Assembly: GCA_027604505.1 (NCBI GenBank)
Contig: JADIIX010000017.1
Location: forward strand, 1-64,000
Length of the DNA: 64,000 nt
Origin: Gonapodya sp. JEL0774
Taxonomy: Eukaryota; Monoblepharomycota; Monoblepharidomycetes; Monoblepharidales; Gonapodyaceae
Direction: 5' to 3'
A model generated the notes under the pieces. It was not told the DNA's origin, searched no databases, and was given only the letters and a program-made list of their open reading frames with translations. Numbering within the stretch: the stretch's first letter is position 1; the number at the start of each line of letters is the position of its first letter. This document shows, piece by piece, positions 59,871 through 64,000 of the stretch. A program made the translations under genes and the position numbers.

Positions 59871-61339
59871 ATGGCCTCGAATGGACATGGAGGGGTAAAT
59901 GGCAGCAACGGTAAGGGCATCCCACCTTTCATCTTGGGTGAGAGGGAGTTGACTGCGAATCTTTGTCCAAAATTGAATGCTCGTCAATCTTCATAAAATG
60001 CTGTGACCTTCGATCCATACCCACGTTTCATCAAGCCGAATCATCCAGAAACTCCGTTTCGCCTCCTCCTTACACACCCCAGCCGCCCCAGGATCTTAAG
60101 ATCACGATAAAACCATTCGAACATGTCCCCGATTCGCGAACACCTGATGGCTTCATGGGAATGTCAACGGATGACGTGAAGACTGCAGCATATATGATTA
60201 CCAATGTTGTGTCCTCGGTGGGGATTGTGCTGACGAACAAATGGTGGGGACTCGCAAGGGATATGCAGTTTGAGTCGAACCCAGCAGCTCTTGTTGTTGA
60301 CTGGTCCACTATGCCGGGATTGTTTGCATTTTCATAATGAAGCTGTGGGCGACTTTTTGTCGTCGCTCATTCCAAATCTCCTCCGTTCCAGGGTCTTCAA
60401 GATTCATAAGTTTACGTTTGGAACCCTCCTGACCGTCATACACTTCGCAACCACCTCCCTCGGCCTCGAAATTCTCGCACGTCTCGGATATTTTCAGCGG
60501 AAATTCATTTCGCCCTCTCGTATACTTCTCCTCAGCTGTGCATTCTGTGGGTTTGTCGTTCTCACAAACTTGAGTTTGCAGTATAACTCGGTGGGGTTTT
60601 ATCAGGTTCGCGTCTGATCATTTTCTGTACTAGTACGCATATGTCATTGGAGTATTCCTCTGACAGTATCTCATTTCCCCTCCTCAACTTTCTTCGTCCC
60701 CGCAATTTTTCCACTGTGTGTTAGTGCGCGAAAGTTTTAACTACTCCTATGGTCGTCGGCATCCAAATGGTGTTCTATGGTATTCATATTTCTACCAGAC
60801 TGAAACTCTCTCTCCTCCTTGTACTGGTGGGCGTGGCCATCGCAACGGTTACTGATGTGGAGCTGAATTTGCCTGGCTTCGTTATCGCTATGGCCGGTGT
60901 GCTTGTAACCTCGCTGTACCAAATTTGGGTGGGGACAAAGCAAAAGGAGCTGGAGCTTGACGCCTTGCAACTCCTTCATAACCAAGCACCCCTCTCGGCA
61001 ATCACTCTCCTGATCCTCTTTCCGTTCTTCGACGACATTCATGCTCTTAAAACCTATGAGCTCACATCACCTGCCGTTCGTGACATAGTTATCACTGCGG
61101 CTTTCTCATTCTTCGTCAATGTTTCCATTTACGGCATCATCGGACGGACTTCGGCTCTGACTTACAATGTTGTGGGGCACTTCAAGACCGTCACCGTTGT
61201 TGTTCTTGGATTCATTCTTTTTAACTACCCAGTGATGTTCAAAAATGTCTTTGGCATTTTGCTTACAATAGCGGGAGTTATCTGGTACACTGTGATAAAA
61301 CTGGAGGAATCTCAGCCGCCAATGCCCAGGAAGCCATAG
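59871..61339 (+). CDS. Triose-phosphate/nucleotide-sugar transporter family (SLC35E3-like)
   Basis: ATG 59871 gives a short hydrophilic N-terminus (MASNGHGGVNGSNGKG), then, after an intron, PPPYTPQPPQDLKITIKP. The membrane part starts AAYMITNVVSSVGIVLTNKW, the N-terminal signature of TPT-type transporters (compare SSVGIVFVNK). Further helices are FGTLLTVIHFATTSLGLEIL, LLSCAFCGFVVLTNLSLQYN followed by SVGFYQ (the N.SL.YNSVGFYQ motif of SLC35E3), LLVLVGVAIATVTDVELNL, MAGVLVTSLYQIWVGTKQKE, and ALTYNVVGHFKTVTVVVLGF. Ten helices are expected and about nine are visible. The C-terminus is LEESQPPMPRKP. The substrate (nucleotide sugar or other) is unknown. Introns are short and canonical. Confidence 0.88.
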
Positions 61340-61494
61340 CATATGCTCTTTAGCTGATAGTCTAGCTCGGCTTGTGTCATCCATGAAAGTGCATGAAGCC
61401 TGGAATGTGTGTCAACAATCAAAAGACAAAATGACCAACTAGCTTGCTGTGGCGGGCCTTGTGCCCCTGAGCAGTTTGCCATCATAATTCACAT

Positions 61495-63316
61495 ATGTAT
61501 CAACCGTTTTCGAGAGAAGCACCAGAAATGCCCTACAAAGTCGCACGAGATCTTCTCACTTGCGCCCGGTTCTCCCATCACTACCGGGTTATTTCTCTGC
61601 TCCATGCTGGTGGGAACCAGAGCCACTTACTTGCAATCCCAGCGATGCATCACTCCATAAAATCCCGCAATCTCGCGATGGTGAAGACCCTGCTAACCGC
61701 ATACGAAGGAGCAAGGATCGATTCGGTTCTACCGCCGGGCCATTTCTTGCTTCCGCTTGCGGGACCCAACGGTATGAGGACGTTTCTGCAATCAGCCTTT
61801 GATGGGAACGATTCGGATATTGCGATGGCCCTGCTCAAAGCTGGAGCATCGCCGCACGTAGACGGAAAAAGAGGTCGGACACTGTTGATGTGGGCGGCAG
61901 AGGCCGGATTGAGTGGTGAGACAGAGGATGCATGCAGAAGTCTGGCAACTTGACTAATAGCTTTGATTGGTCTCAGATATGGTAAAGATCCTCCTCGGAA
62001 AAGACGTTGACATCAATGCAAGGGATGAAGCTGGATGGGATGCCTTGACTTTTGTGAGTGGACGAAAATCTGTGTACTTTTGTCTTTTTTCGAAGGGTGT
62101 TCATTACCAGATTTCATAGGCTTGGAAATCAAATCATGCCTCAGTTGTTTCTCTCCTTGTCGGAGCCGGTGCTGATATCATGTCGAGTGACATTCGTGGA
62201 CAAACCGTGGGAATGTGGGCAAGCGCCCAAGGACATGTTGAGATTTTAGGCATGATCATTTCCAGCAATCGTGAGTGAATGCGCACGCCACTTCACTTCG
62301 TCTGTGCTAACATTGCTTGGCGGGGTGAAGCTACCACGCTCACTCAAATGGACTCAGATCGGTGGACGTGCTTGCACCACGCGGCGTCAAATGATCAACT
62401 TGGGGCAGCGACGGAACTTATACGGATCTCTGGACCTTATCTCAGAGAGATGTTCTTGGCAGATAAGAACGGTCGCACACCTGTTGATCTGTCATCAGGT
62501 ACCGACATGGTTGATTTGTTGGAAGATGCTCTGGATTCTGCCTCCCAGGGCTTGCAACAGAACTCTGAAGGTAAAGATTGTCCCCTCCATTCTAGGCTTA
62601 GAATTCTATCATGCATATCTGCTATCCCATTTTCAGTTGTTTTGTTGGATGTTGCAACGTTCTTGCGAGTTGAGATTGCGCGAATCTCTGATGCTGCCGC
62701 GACAAAGCTCAGCTCGTCCGGCAATACTCACGGCGCCTTTCTGATTACAACCAAACTCTGTGCTACAATCGACGACATTCTGGCTTCTCTTGAGTCACCG
62801 GGAACTCAGAAGCCGGTGAAAGCAAGAGTCCGGGGAAACGAACCTTGCTTGGTACCCAATCTCAGCAACGAGACTCTTGCGGATATTCCTGGCAGCTTTC
62901 CGAGGACTAACGATGAAGTAATGGCAAAATCTGGGAATCAAGAACACCAGGCACACTGTTTGGATGAATCTATGCTTGGATCAGAAGAACTCGGGCTCAA
63001 ATCTATTATACTTCCAACTCTTGTCGTGACCCCTGCCACTCCGATCGTAACTGTTGAAAACGACCAGCTCAATTCAAACGTGGATGATTCCTTTCCGGAA
63101 GATTTTGCCGCTCCGATGGTCCGACTCTTTGAAGGCGCACTGTACAACAAAGTAGGCCCCAGAGATAGCAAGAATCTTTCTCGCGAGGTATGGAGCAGCG
63201 AGTCGGGTGAGGAGGAGTCGCTGTCGGAGCATGACGGAAGCGATGATTTACAGAGCGAGCTTGACGGCGGAATTGAGTCCTCGGAATTAGAAATGGAAGA
63301 CTATGAGCTGATTTGA
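61495..63316 (+). CDS. Ankyrin-repeat protein
   Basis: ATG 61495 (MYQPFSREAP), with an alternative in-frame ATG at 61528. Ankyrin repeats occupy the first two thirds over four exons: HHYRVISLLHAGGNQSH, NDSDIAMALLKAGASPHVDG, TLLMWAAEAGLS, then MVKILLGKDVDINARDEAGW, VVSLLVGAGADIMSSDIRGQ, TVGMWASAQGHVEILGMIIS, and WTCLHHAASNDQLGAATELI. The C-terminal 250 residues are acidic and Ser-rich, ending SSELEMEDYELI at 63316, with no recognisable domain. It is not closely similar to the ankyrin gene at 6509-7870, so the two are unlikely to be recent duplicates. Function is unknown; it probably acts as a protein-binding scaffold. Confidence 0.8.
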
Positions 63317-64000
63317 TGAGTGAGCGGTGGAGGTCGCAAATTCTTGGACGCTGAGCGTAGCACTGATGATGCATACAAAGTTTATACTGAAGAAACTGGA
63401 GCTCATTTCCACGTCACGTACGAAACAATTTCATAGAGAAGCATAGTACAATAATTTGTAACCGAATTGTAGACCAAAGCAATAATTGAAACTTGATGTT
63501 GGATACTTCGAGCCGTGTGCAGTATTAATCCTGAGTCGCAGCCAGCTTTCCTATATCTCCGCGCCTCATCACGTTTATTCTGAGCAACGAGGTCTGAAAC
63601 AGATTACTAGATACCAGCGGTTCACCTCATGTATCCCAATCCCCATCTCCCCCCTTCACCACGACCTTTCCCTCCCCAACCATCTTCCACCATGCAAAAG
63701 TCCTTACCAACCAATTCTCTGTCCTAAGTTGCACCATGTACCACCAGCGTGCACTCTCGCTTTCGCCCCAAGGCCATGCAGTCGTGTCACTCGTGTCCCA
63801 GCACCTCCAAAGGACTCGCACACGACAGGCCGACAAGTAGGCCGGAGTGGGTTCCAGAGAAAGGAGTGGCCAGCGGCCTGAGAAGAGACGGACAATGCGA
63901 GGGAAATAGGGGTATTGATGTACAAAGGTGTAGGGTCTGTTCGCAGCGTTGAGAATCTGATGGTGTGTTTGAAAGGATGGTGAATAGTGAAGATGCCAGC
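63317..64000. other. Right-edge region, possible 3' end of a minus-strand gene
   Basis: No gene is firmly supported. On the minus strand a frame from about 63890 to 63627 ends WKMVGEGKVVVKGGDGDWDT and has several Trp residues, and a good ctcttctcag acceptor precedes it, so it may be the last exon of a gene continuing past the window. Two other frames over the same stretch are also open, which weakens the call. Confidence 0.25.

Overview
This window is nuclear DNA from an intron-rich, gene-dense fungus. The fungal assignment rests on eukaryotic housekeeping genes broken by many short GT..AG introns, chorismate synthase (ARO2), the Dre2 and Sgt2 families, and a CHY/RING protein with a fungal-type N-terminal extension. 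The presence of TPX2, CDT2/DTL and a zizimin-like DOCK exchange factor, which budding yeast mostly lacks or has in divergent form, points to an early-diverging lineage such as a chytrid-like fungus. That lineage call is inference; no marker here fixes the phylum.

Layout, left to right: nucleoporin NDC1 (+); TFIID subunit TAF11 (-); an ankyrin protein (-) head to head with a RIB2-type deaminase (+); ubiquinone prenyltransferase COQ2 (+); an unrecognised membrane protein (-) head to head with the Fe-S assembly factor DRE2 (+); WD40 protein CDT2 (+); a C2-WW-HECT ubiquitin ligase of the Rsp5/NEDD4 family (+); mitochondrial ribosomal protein uL3m (-); a J-domain protein (-); RNA polymerase III subunit RPC3/RPC82 (-) head to head with a very large DOCK gene (+).

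The right half carries co-chaperone SGT2 (+); TPX2 (-) head to head with a small unknown gene (+); a SAC1 phosphoinositide phosphatase (-); an unknown basic protein (-) head to head with GPI mannosyltransferase PIG-M/GPI14 (+); a RasGAP-domain protein (+); NMN adenylyltransferase (+); a CHY/RING E3 ligase (-); chorismate synthase ARO2 (-) head to head with a glyoxalase-like protein (+); an SLC25 mitochondrial carrier (-); a type II membrane glycosyltransferase-like protein (-) head to head with chaperonin subunit CCT8 (+); a triose-phosphate/nucleotide-sugar transporter (+); and a second ankyrin protein (+).

The genes do not form one pathway. This is a typical housekeeping segment with repeated head-to-head pairs sharing promoter gaps of about 110-420 bp. 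I saw no transposon, tRNA, rRNA, CRISPR array or biosynthetic cluster. The most notable items are a fungal TPX2 with an apparent two-part Aurora-binding N-terminus and a duplicated intron segment, a RasGAP domain split by a long insertion, a SAC1 lacking membrane anchors, a zizimin-like DOCK protein, and a HECT gene whose catalytic cysteine codon is split by an intron. CDS coordinates are gene spans from start codon to stop codon including introns. Intron positions were read by eye from splice signals and protein continuity, so they need transcript support.
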